Source: Pyxidicoccus fallax
GTDB lineage: Bacteria; Myxococcota; Myxococcia; Myxococcales; Myxococcaceae
DNA: 64,000 nucleotides
Direction: 5' to 3'
Assembly: GCF_012933655.1 (NCBI RefSeq)
Contig: NZ_JABBJJ010000026.1
Span: 1 to 64,000, forward strand
The notes under the pieces were generated by a model. That model had not been told where the DNA came from and did not search any database. It worked only from the letters and a program-made list of their open reading frames with translations. Numbering within the stretch: the first letter of the stretch is position 1; every line of letters begins with the position of its first letter. This document shows positions 50,539 to 60,900 of the stretch, in pieces. Made by a program: the position numbers and the translations under genes.

Positions 50539-51438
50539 ATGGCCCTCATCCTCCGCAAGTACTTCTGGCTGGTGAACGCGACCTTCATCCTGCTCGTGGC
50601 GCTGCTGGCGGCGCGCACGGTCAATCTCTTCACCGAGGAGGCGCTCGCTCCACCCATCCCCGGCACGGAGTCAACGCCTCGTCGCGTCGCGGCCGTCGCG
50701 CAAGCAGCCCCCACGCCGCTGGACGGCGCGCGACTCGGGAAGCTCACGGGCCTGAGCTTCGGAAAGGAAGAGCCCGTCGTCAAAGAGCCGCCCGTGGAGG
50801 TCGCCACCGGCCCCGTGCGCAGCTCGCTGCGCGTGAAGCTCCTGGGCACGCTGGTGGCGAACGACGCGCAGTGGTCCCTCGCGTCCATCCATGACCTGGA
50901 GACCCAGCGCGCCCGGAGCCTGATGGTCGGCGACGAGCTCATGGGCGCGCGAGTCCTCTCCATCGAGCGAGAGCGCGTCCTCCTCGCCGCCAACGGCCGC
51001 GAGGAGTTCATCGACGGCGAGGCCACCCCCGGCCTCAACACCATTCCCGCCCCCGCGCTGACCCGCGCCGCTCCTGGCGCTCCCCCCAAGTCAGAAAGCG
51101 GCATCCGCGCCGTGGGCGAGCACACCTACGAGGTCCCCGAGACGGAGCTCCAGAACGCGCTGGCGAACCCCACCGAGCTGCTCACCCAGGCGCGCGCGTT
51201 GCCGGCGGTCGAGGATGGCAAGACGGTGGGCTTCAAGCTCGCGTCCGTCCGGCAGAACTCGCTCTACACGCGAATCGGCCTCCAGAACGGAGACGTGCTC
51301 AAGCGCATCAACGGCCTGACGCTGGAGACTCCCGAGCGCGCCCTGGAGGCCTTCGCGAAGCTGCGCGAGGCCCGGCACATCGAGCTGGACATCGCCCGGA
51401 ACGGCACCCCCCTCCGCAAGGTCTACGACGTGCGCTGA
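50539..51438 (+). CDS. gspC: Type II secretion protein GspC
   Basis: A 299-residue bitopic inner-membrane protein linking the T2SS inner platform to the secretin. It has one N-terminal helix (about residues 9-26, FWLVNATFILLVALLAAR), an HR domain (about 90-145: VKLLGTLVANDAQWSLASIHD) and a C-terminal PDZ-like domain (about 225-295: VGFKLASVRQNSLYTRIGLQNGDVLKRINGLTL). The usual next gene gspD is absent; a terminator and a PKS-NRPS gene follow. It is therefore an orphan copy here. AAAGGAGG precedes ATG 50539. Confidence 0.9.
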   Translation: MALILRKYFWLVNATFILLVALLAARTVNLFTEEALAPPIPGTESTPRRVAAVAQAAPTPLDGARLGKLTGLSFGKEEPVVKEPPVEVATGPVRSSLRVKLLGTLVANDAQWSLASIHDLETQRARSLMVGDELMGARVLSIERERVLLAANGREEFIDGEATPGLNTIPAPALTRAAPGAPPKSESGIRAVGEHTYEVPETELQNALANPTELLTQARALPAVEDGKTVGFKLASVRQNSLYTRIGLQNGDVLKRINGLTLETPERALEAFAKLREARHIELDIARNGTPLRKVYDVR

Positions 51439-51587
51439 ACCCGAGCTGTCAACACCGGAAATGTCGTCCCCGCCCTGACGCACAACGTCGAAATCGCCGC
51501 CAGTTGGGTGAGGCCCACACCACCCACCAACTCGGGGCCATTTAGCAAGTGCGTCAAAATCAAGAATAACAGGAAGTTGGAACCACG

Positions 51588-51632
51588 CCTCCCGGCCAAG
51601 AGGGCTTCGCCTCCTGGCCGGGAGGTTTACTT
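51588..51632 (+). terminator. Strong intrinsic terminator after gspC
   Basis: CCTCCCGGCCAAGAGG (51588-51603) pairs with CCTCCTGGCCGGGAGG (51610-51625) at 15 of 16 positions across a GCTTCG loop, followed by TTTACTTT. The stem, TTCG-type loop and T-rich tail are classical. Confidence 0.88.
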
Positions 51633-51754
51633 TCGCGCAATACTCCAACTAAACCGTAATGTCCGTCAGGTGACCGTGACGCGTTGGGGCGGCGTGAAGA
51701 ACGCATTCGAGGACACAGCACCGGGATGGCCAGATGACGTGGCCGCACCTTTTC

Positions 51755-51792
51755 AAGGGTGCCGGACACGTCCTCGCCGGTCCGGAACCCTT
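51755..51792 (+). other. Hairpin in the PKS-NRPS leader
   Basis: AAGGGTGCCGGA (51755-51766) pairs with TCCGGAACCCTT (51781-51792) at 11 of 12 positions across a 14-nt loop. It lies 150 bp before the synthase start, with no T-run after it. It could be an mRNA element or an operator. Confidence 0.45.
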
Positions 51793-51942
51793 CCGAGAAA
51801 TTGGGAATGTCACGTGGAGCCGTGCCCGCTCCCGTGGAAATCGGGTCCATCTGGACACGCGTGCCTTCCGGGCTGACGCCCGCGGAGTTCCCCCGACAGC
51901 GCGGCAGCAGTCAGCAAACCATTAGGAATTGGTGAGAAACAC

Positions 51943-54900
51943 ATGGCCGGAGACTCATCCAACGCGGGCACCACGGGGCTGGAGATCGCCATCATCGGAA
52001 TGGCGGGGCGCTACCCGGGGGCCCGGGACCTGGAGGCCTTCTGGCGCAACCTGCGCGATGGCGTGGAGTCCATCACCTTCCTGAAGGACTCGGAGCTGGA
52101 GCCGAGCGCGCTGGAGTCGCCTTCCGTCCGCGGTGAGCCGAACTACGTGAAGGCCGCCGCCTTCATCGAGGACGCGGACCGCTTCGACGCGGGCTACTTC
52201 GGCCTGTCCCCCAAGGAAGCACAGGTGATGGACCCGCAGCACCGCGTCTTCCTGGAGAGCGCGGTGGAGGCCCTGGAGAACGCGGGCTACGACGCCGGGC
52301 GCTACAAGGGCCGCATCGGTGTCTACGCGGGCGCGCGCACGGACACGTACGTCTTCAACCTCTTCTCCAACGCGGACGCGCTGGGCGGGTTGGACCCGTT
52401 CGAGCTGGGCCTCGGCAACGACCTCGCCTTCCTCACCACGCGCGTGTCGCACCAGCTCAACCTGCGCGGTCCGGCGTACTCCGTCCACACGGCCTGCTCC
52501 ACCGCGCTGGTGGCCATCCACCTGTCCTGCCAGGCGCTGCTCGCCGGCGAGTGCCAGATGGCCATCGCGGGCGGCGTGGCCATCAACATCCCGCAGAAGG
52601 TGGGCTACCTCTACCAGCCCGGCGGCATCGCCTCTCCGGACGGGCACTGCCGCGCCTTCGACGCGAAGGCGGCGGGCACCATCTTCGGCAGCGGCATCGG
52701 GCTCGTCGTGCTCAAGCGGCTGGAGGACGCGCTGGAGGACGGCGACACCATCCACGCCGTCATCAAGGGCTCGGCCATCAACAACGACGGCTCGGTGAAG
52801 GCCAGCTTCACCGCGCCCAGCGTGCAGGGCCAGGCCACCGTCATCAAGGATGCGATGGCCGCCGCCGACGTCCCGGCGGACACCATCTCCTACGTGGAGG
52901 CGCACGGCACCGGCACCGCGCTGGGCGACCCGATTGAAATCCGCGCCCTCACCCGCGCCTTCGGCAACAAGACGCGCGGCAAGCGCACGGTGGCCATTGG
53001 CTCGGTGAAGACGAACATCGGCCACCTCGACGCGGCGGCCGGCAGCGCCAGCCTCATCAAGGCCGTGCTGGCGCTGAAGCATCAGCAGCTGCCCCCTACC
53101 CTGCACTTCGAGTCTCCGAACCCTCAAATCGACTTCGACAGCGGGCCCTTCTACGTCAACACCACGCTCCAACCGTGGCCGGCGGGCAAGACGCCCCGGC
53201 GCGCGGGCGTGAGCGCGTTCGGCGTGGGCGGCACCAACGCGCACATCGTCCTGGAAGAGGCACCGCCCGCGCGTCCCTCCGCGCCCGGCCGCCCGTGGGA
53301 GCTGCTGGTGCTGTCGGCGCGCAGCCCCGCGGCGCTCGACAACGCCACGGCCCGGCTCGCGAAGCACCTGGAGGAGCACCCGGAGCTGCCGCTGGCGGAC
53401 GCGGCGTACACGCTCCAGGTGGGCCGGAAGACCTTCCCGCACCGCCGCATCGCGGTGGTGGAGGGACGCGAGCATGCGCTGCGCGTGCTGCGCGGCGAGG
53501 AGCCCGAGCGTCTCGTCAGCGCGAGCCAGGAGGCGCAGACGCGCCCGGTGGTGTTCCTGTTCCCGGGTGGCGGCACGCAGTCCGCGGGGATGGGCGCGGG
53601 CCTGTACCGCACGGAGCCCACGTTCCGGGCGGAGGTGGACCGGCTCGCCGCGCTCTTCCAGCCGCACGTCGGCCTGGACCTGCGCACGGTGATTCGCGCG
53701 GAGCCGGGGCGCGAGCTGCCCGAGCTGTCGCGCAACGTGGTGGCCCTGCCCTCCATCTTCCTCATGGAGTACGCGCTGGCGCGGCTGTGGATGTCCTGGG
53801 GCGTGGAGCCGGAGTCGATGATCGGCCACAGCCTGGGCGAGTACGCGGCAGCGTGCATCGCGGGCGTCATGTCCGTGGAGGACGCGGTGGCGCTGGTGGC
53901 GCTGCGCGGCCGGCTCATGGACACGCTGCCCAAGGGCGCGATGCTGAGCGTCACGCTGCCGGAGGAGGAGCTGCTGCCGCTCCTGGGCACCTCGCTGGAC
54001 CTGGCCGCGGTGAACGCGCCCGGACAGTGCGTGGCCTCCGGGCCCGTGGAGGCCATCGAGGCGCTGGCGGCGACGCTGACCGCGCGCGGCGTGGAGCACC
54101 GGCGGCTGCACGTGGACGCGGCGGCGCACTCGCGGATGCTGGACGGGCTGCTGCCCGCGTTCCGCGAGAAGGTCGCCTCGCTGAAGCTGAAGGCCCCGGA
54201 GCGGCCCTACGTGTCCTGCCTCACCGGCCGTCCCGTCACGGCGGAGGAGGTCACCCGGCCGGAGTACTGGGTGGAGCACCTGCGCCGCCCGGTGCGCTTC
54301 CGCGACGGCCTGAAGGAGCTGCTCGCCTCACCCACCCGCGTGCTGCTGGAGGTGGGCCCGGGCCAGTCGCTCACCGCGCTGGCGCGGCTGCAGGGCGAGG
54401 ACCCGCGGGCGCGAATCATCATCTCCTCCAGCCGCCACCCCAAGGACTCGCAGCCCGACGAGGCCTTCCTCCATGGCGCGCTCGGCCGGCTGTGGCTGGC
54501 GGGCGTGGAGGTGGACTGGCAGGAGGTGCACGCCGGTGTCTCGCGGCGCCGCGTGCCGCTGCCCGCCTACCCCTTCGAGCGCGAGCGCTACTGGATTGGC
54601 CCCGCCGAGCGCGCCACGACGGCGCTGGCCACGACGACACAGCCCCAGGATGCGCGGGCTCCGGCCTCGCAGTCCACGGAGCCGACGCAGGGCGCGCGGG
54701 GCAAGCAGGCGGACGTGGCGGACTGGTTCCACGTCGCCTCGTGGCGGCGCACCGCGCTTCCGGCCACGAACCGCGAGGTGCTGGCGGAGCGCCGCTGCTG
54801 GGTGGTCTTCACCGACGCGCTCGGCGTGGGCGAGGCGCTGTGCCGCCTTCTGGAGCAGGCCGACCAGGACGTGGTGCGCGTGCGCTCGGGCAGCACGTTC

Positions 54901-57900
54901 CAGCGTGAGTCCGCGCGCGTGTTCACCCTGGACGCGCGCCAGCCCGCGGACTTCGTGCTGTTGTGGAAGCACCTGTCAGACCAGGAGCTGCACCCCGCCA
55001 CCGTCGTGCACCTGTGGAGCCTGGGCTCCGAGGGCGCGGGCACTTCCGGACCGGAGCTGTTCCGGCAGGTCCAGGAGACGGGCTACTACAGCCTGCTGAA
55101 CCTGTCGCAGGCGCTGGCCACGGGCGACACCCTGCGGCCCGTGCGCGTGGAGGTCATCACCAACCACCTGTACGACCTCGATGGCGAGCACCACGCGCTG
55201 CCGGAGAAGGCGCCGCTGCTCGGACCGTGCAGGACGCTCCCCCGCGAGCAGCCGCACGTCACCGTGAGGACCGTCGACATCGCCGCGCCCACCGGCAAGG
55301 CCGTGGCGGAGACGGCGGCGCGCCTGCTGGCGGAGCTGAGCCAGCAACCGAAGGACGCGGTGGTGGCGTGGCGCGCGGGTCAGCGCTACGTGCAGTCGTG
55401 GGTGCCCTCGCGGCTGGACGCGGAGGGCGAGCCCCCGTACCCGCTGCGCGAGCAGGGCGTGTACCTCATCACGGGCGGCCTGGGCGGCGTGGGTCTCGCC
55501 CTGGCCGCGTATCTCGCGGAGACGGTGAAGGCGCGGGTGGCGCTGGTGGGCCGCTCGGCCCTGCCGGAGCGCTCCGAGTGGGACGCGTACCTGTCCGCGC
55601 ACCCCGCGGATGACAAGGTGGCCCGCCAGCTGTCGCGCCTGCGCGAGCTGGAGGAGCGCGGCGCCGAGGTGCTGGTGCTCCAGGCGGACGTGGCGAAGGT
55701 CCCGTCGCTGGAGTCCGCGGTGGCGCGCGTGGAGGCCCGCTTCGGCGCGCTGCACGGCGTGGTGCACTGCGCGGACCTCCCGGCGTCCAGCACTTCGACG
55801 GACACCGGGCGCGAGGCCTCCGAGCAGCGCTTCGCCCCGAAGGCCCACGGCACCTACGCGCTGGAGCGCGTGCTGCGCGAGCGGGCCGCGGACTTCGTGC
55901 TGCTGTTCTCCTCCAGCGCGTCGGTGCTCGGCGGACAGGGCGAGGTCGCCTCGGCGGCGGCCAACAGCTTCCTGGACGCGTTCGCCCAGGCGCGCGCGGG
56001 TGAGACCGGCACGCGCTGGGTGAGCGCCTCGTGGGACCCGTGGCTCGTGGAGTCCCGGACTCCCGGCGCGGAGCTGGCCCCGTACGCGATGACGCCCGAG
56101 GAAGGCGCGGAGGCGGTGCGTCGGCTGGTGACGCTCGGGCTGTACGGCCACGTGGTGGTGGCCACGGGCGACCTGACCCACCGGTGGCGGCAGTCGACCC
56201 AGGTGACGCGGCGCTCGCCCATCGAGGAGAAGCTGTCGCGCATCTTCTCGCTGGTGCTGGGCGTGCCGTCCGTGGGCGTGCACGAGAGCTTCTTCGAGCT
56301 GGGCGGACACTCGCTGCTGGCCACCCGGGCCGTCGCCCGCATTCGCAACACGTTCGGCATCGACCTGCCCATCCGCGCGCTGTTCGACGCGCCGACCATC
56401 AGCCGGCTCGCGCCCCGGGTGGCGGCGAAGGTCCGCGAGCAGGCCGGCCGCGTCGCGCCCCCGCTGCTCCCCACGCCGCGCACGAGCGCCCCGGTCCTCT
56501 CCTTCGCGCAGCAGCGCCTCTGGTTCATCGACCAGCTGGACCCCAACAGCGCGAACTACAACATGCCTTCCACGGTGCGCCTGGAGGGCGTGCTGGACGT
56601 GCCCTCGCTGGAGCGCGCCTTCACGGAGCTGGTACGCCGGCACGAGCCGCTGCGCACCACCTTCATCGAGGGTGAGGACGGACCGGTCCAGGTCATCCAC
56701 CCGCCGGTGGCCTTCCCCCTGGCGCGGGTGGACCTGACCACGGTGGAGCCGGCCGCGCGCGACGCCGAGCTGCGGCGCATCATCACCAACGAAATCCTCC
56801 GACCGTTCGACCTGGGCCGCGGGCCGCTGCTGCGGGTGACGTTGCTGCGCATGAGCGAGCGGCAGCACGTGCTGGTGCTCGTCATGCACCACATCGTCAC
56901 GGACGCCTGGTCCTTCGGCCTGCTGGTGCGCGAGATGGCGGCGCTGTACCTGGCCTACACCGCCGGCATGCCGTCGCCGCTGCCGGAGCTGCCCGTGCAG
57001 TACGCCGACTACAGCGTCTGGCAGCGCGGGTGGCTGCAAGGGGCCGTGCTCGACGCGCAGCTCGAGTGGTGGAAGAAGCGCCTGGACGGCGCGCCGCGCG
57101 CGCTGGAGATTCCCACCGACTTCCCGCGCCCCGCGATGCAGACCTTCCGCGGCGCCGCGGTGCCCATCCAGATTCCGCCCCGCGTGACGGCGCTCCTGCG
57201 CGCGTACTGCCGGAAGGAAGGCAGCACGCCCTTCATGGCGCTGCTGGGCGCGCTCCAGGCCGTCCTCGCGCGCTACTGCGGGCAGGATGACTTCATCATC
57301 GGCTCCCCCATCGCCGGCCGCCGCTTCGCCGAGCTGGAGGAGATGATTGGCTTCTTCGTCAACACGCTCGCGCTGCGGGCCCGGCTGGAGGGCAATCCCT
57401 CCTTCCGCGAGCTCATCTCCCGCGTGCGCGAGGAGAACCTGGAGGCCTACGCGCACCAGGACGTGCCCTTCGAGAAGCTCGTCGAGTCGCTCGTCACGCG
57501 CCGCTCGCTCGACAGGACGCCGCTGTTCCAGGTGCTCTTCGCCCTCCAGAACACGCCGGGCACCATCCCCACGAGCGCCGACCTCACGCTCCAGCCCTTC
57601 ACGCCGGAGACCAACACCACCCGCTTCGACCTGGAGCTCAACATCTCCGAGCTGACGGACAGCTTCGCGGGTGAGCTCGTCTACAACGCGGACCTGTTCC
57701 TCCCGGAGACGGCCCAGCGCATCGCCCGCCTCTACGTGGGCTTCCTGGAAGCGCTGCTGACGCAGCCGGAGCAGCCGTTCCACTCGCTGCCGCTGCTGCC
57801 CGCCGACGAGCTGCGCACCGTCGTGGAGGACTGGAACCGCTCGCCGTCCGAGTTCCCTCGCGACGCCACGATGCCGGAGGTCTTCTCCCGCGTCGCCGCC

Positions 57901-60900
57901 GCGCACCCCGACGCCATCGCCGTGGAGTTCGGCGACCAGCGCCTCACCTACGCGCAGCTCGACGCCGAGGCCAACCGGCTCGCGCACCTGCTCATCGCCT
58001 GGGGCGTGCGCCCGGATGCGCCCGTGGCGCTGGCCCTGGAGCGCTCCGTCGAGCTCATCGTCTCGCTGCTGGCCATCCTCAAGGCCGGCGGTGCCTACCT
58101 CCCGCTCGATACCTCGTACCCCCGCGAGCGGCTGGCGCAGATGATCGAAGACGCCCAGCCCGTCCTCCTCATCACCTCGGACGCGCACCGGGATGCCATT
58201 CCGACCTCCGGTGCGCTGCCCGTCGTGCTGGTGGACTCCGTGGACACGTCCGCCCTGTCCGCGCATGCGCCCGCCGTGGCCCTGGCGCCCGAGCACCTGG
58301 CCTATATCGACTTCACCTCCGGCTCCACCGGCCGGCCCAAGGGCGTTGCCGTCTCTCATCGCAACGTGCTGCGCACCGTCCTCAATGCGCCGTACGCCGA
58401 CGTCTCCGCCGGACAGTCCTTCCTGCTCATCGCCCCCATCTCCTTCGATGCCTCCACGCTCGAAGTCTGGGGACCGCTGCTCAACGGCGGCCGGCTCGTC
58501 GTATTCCCGCCTTCTTCTCCCAGCGACCTCGACGCGCTCGCCTCCGTCCTCCAGCAGCACTCCGTGTCCACCCTCCACCTCACTGCCGGCCTGTTCTCGC
58601 AGATGGTGGAGTCGCACCTGCACGGCCTGAAGTCGGTGAAGCAGCTGCTCACCGGCGGTGATGTCGTCTCCGCGCCTCACGTACGCCGCGTGGTGGGTGA
58701 GCTGGGCATCCCGGTGACGGCCTGCTACGGCCCCACCGAGGGCACCCTCTTCACCTCCACCTTCCGCATGACGGCGGCTTCACAGGTGCCCGCCTCCGTC
58801 CCCATCGGCACGCCCATCACCGGCACCCAGGTGTACCTGCTCGACTCGCACCTGTTGCCGGTGGCGCCGGGCACTCCGGGCGAGCTGTTCATCGGCGGCG
58901 AGGGACTCGCTCGCGGCTACGTGCGCCGCCCGGACCTCACCGCCGAGCGCTTCATCCCCAATCCCTTCTCCTCCTCGCCCGGTGCGCGCATGTACCGCAC
59001 CGGCGACCTGGCCCGCTGGCGTCAGGACGGCGTGCTGGAGTTCCTCGGCCGCAAGGACTTCCAGGTGAAGGTGCGTGGCTTCCGCATCGAGCTGGCCGAA
59101 GTCGAGGCGGCGCTGCTGGCCTTCCCGGGCGTGCGCGAGGCCGTTGCCCTGGCACGCGAGGACGTCCCCGGTGACAAGCGCCTCGTCGGCTACGTCACGG
59201 GCGATGCCTCCCTCGATATGGGCGCGCTGCGCGACCACCTGCAGCAGCGGCTGCCCGAGTACATGGTGCCCTCGGCGCTGGTGCGGCTGGACGCCTTCCC
59301 GCTGACGGCCAACGCCAAGGTGGACCGCAAGGCCCTGCCCGCCCCGGAGGCTCGCGCCGACCTGCGCCCCTTCGTCGCGCCGCGCACCGCCACCGAGCAG
59401 GTGCTCGCCACCATCTGGGCCGAGGTGCTGCGCATCGACAAGGTCGGTCTCCACGACGACTTCTTCGAGCTGGGCGGTCACTCGTTGCTGGCCACGCAGC
59501 TCGTGCCTCGGGTGCGCGCCGCCTTCGGCGTGGAGCTGCAGCTGCGGGCCCTCTTCGAGTCGCCCACGCTGGAGGGCCTCGCCCGGGCCATCGACGCGCT
59601 GGACCGCTCCGCGGCCAACGTGCCGCCCCCGCGCGCCGCGTCCCGGAAGGAGGGCGAGACGCTGCCGCTGTCCTTCGCGCAGCAGCGCCTGTGGTTCCTC
59701 GACCAGCTCGAGTCCGGTGCGTCCACGTACAACATGCCCCACGGGCTGCGGCTCCACGGTCCGCTCGACGTGCCCGCGCTGGAGCATGCGTTCACCGAGC
59801 TGGTGCGCCGTCACGAGGTGCTGCGCACCACCTTCGTCGACGGAGGCGGCGCCCCCATCCAGGTCATCGCGCCGCCCGCGCCCTTCCCCATCACCCTCGT
59901 GGACTTCTCCTCGCATGAGGACCGCGAGGCGCGGGCCCACCGCTTCGCCGAGGAGGACGCCGCCGCGCCGTTCAATCTCGTCACGGGCCCCCTGCTGCGC
60001 GTCACGCTCCTGCGCCTGTCCGAGCACCAGCACGTGATGCTGGCGACGATGCACCACATCATCACGGACGGCTGGTCGCTCGACATCTTCGTGCGGGAGC
60101 TGATGGCGCTCTACGAGGCCCGGCGCACGAGCCGCGAAGCGGCGCTGCCCGCGCTCCCGCTGCAGTACGCCGACTACGCCGTCTGGCAGCGCGACTGGCT
60201 CCAGGGCGAGGCGCTCGATGCGCAGCTGTCCTGGTGGCGGAAGTACCTGGCCGACGCGCCCCGCGCGCTGGAGCTGCCCACGGACTTCCCGCGCCCCGCG
60301 CAGCCGTCCTTCCGCGGCGGCATGCTGGAGGTGAGCTACCCGCGCGAGCTGGCGGACGCCCTCAACGCCTTCTGCAAGAAGGAAGGCGTCACCCCGTTCA
60401 TGGCCCTGCTCACCGCGTGGCAGGCGCTGCTCGCGCGCTACTCCGGCCAGGACGACATCTGCGTCGGCACCCCCGTGGCCGGCCGCCGCTTCACGGAGCT
60501 GGAAGGCCTCATCGGCTTCTTCGTCAACACGCTCGTCCTGCGCACCCGCTTCCAGGGCGCGGACTCCTTCCGCGCGCTGCTGGGCCACGCCCGCGAGGCG
60601 ACGCTGGGCGCGCTCGCCCACCAGGACCTGCCCTTCGAGCGGCTCGTCCAGGAGCTCCAGCCGTCGAGAGACCTCAGCCGTCCGCCCCTGTTCCAGGTCC
60701 TCTTCGCCCTGGAGAACGTCCGCCTCCCGTCCTTCTCCCAGGGCGAGCTGTCCATCCAGCCCATCGAGATCGACAACGCCATCACGCGCTTCGACCTGGA
60801 GCTGAACTTCGGCGACGTGACGAACGGCATCTCCGGGGCGCTCGTCTACAACACGGACCTCTTCCGTCCGGAGACGGTGGCTCGCATGGCCGGCCACCTG

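Larger units (their letters stand above)
51439..51942. other. Intergenic leader region before the PKS-NRPS gene
   Basis: A 504-bp gap without a supportable gene. It contains a strong terminator at 51588-51632 and a second long hairpin at 51755-51792. Bases 51541-51575 are relatively AT-rich (TTTAGCAAGT, CAAAATCAAG). The promoter for the synthase should lie after the terminator; no clear consensus could be picked. Confidence 0.7.
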
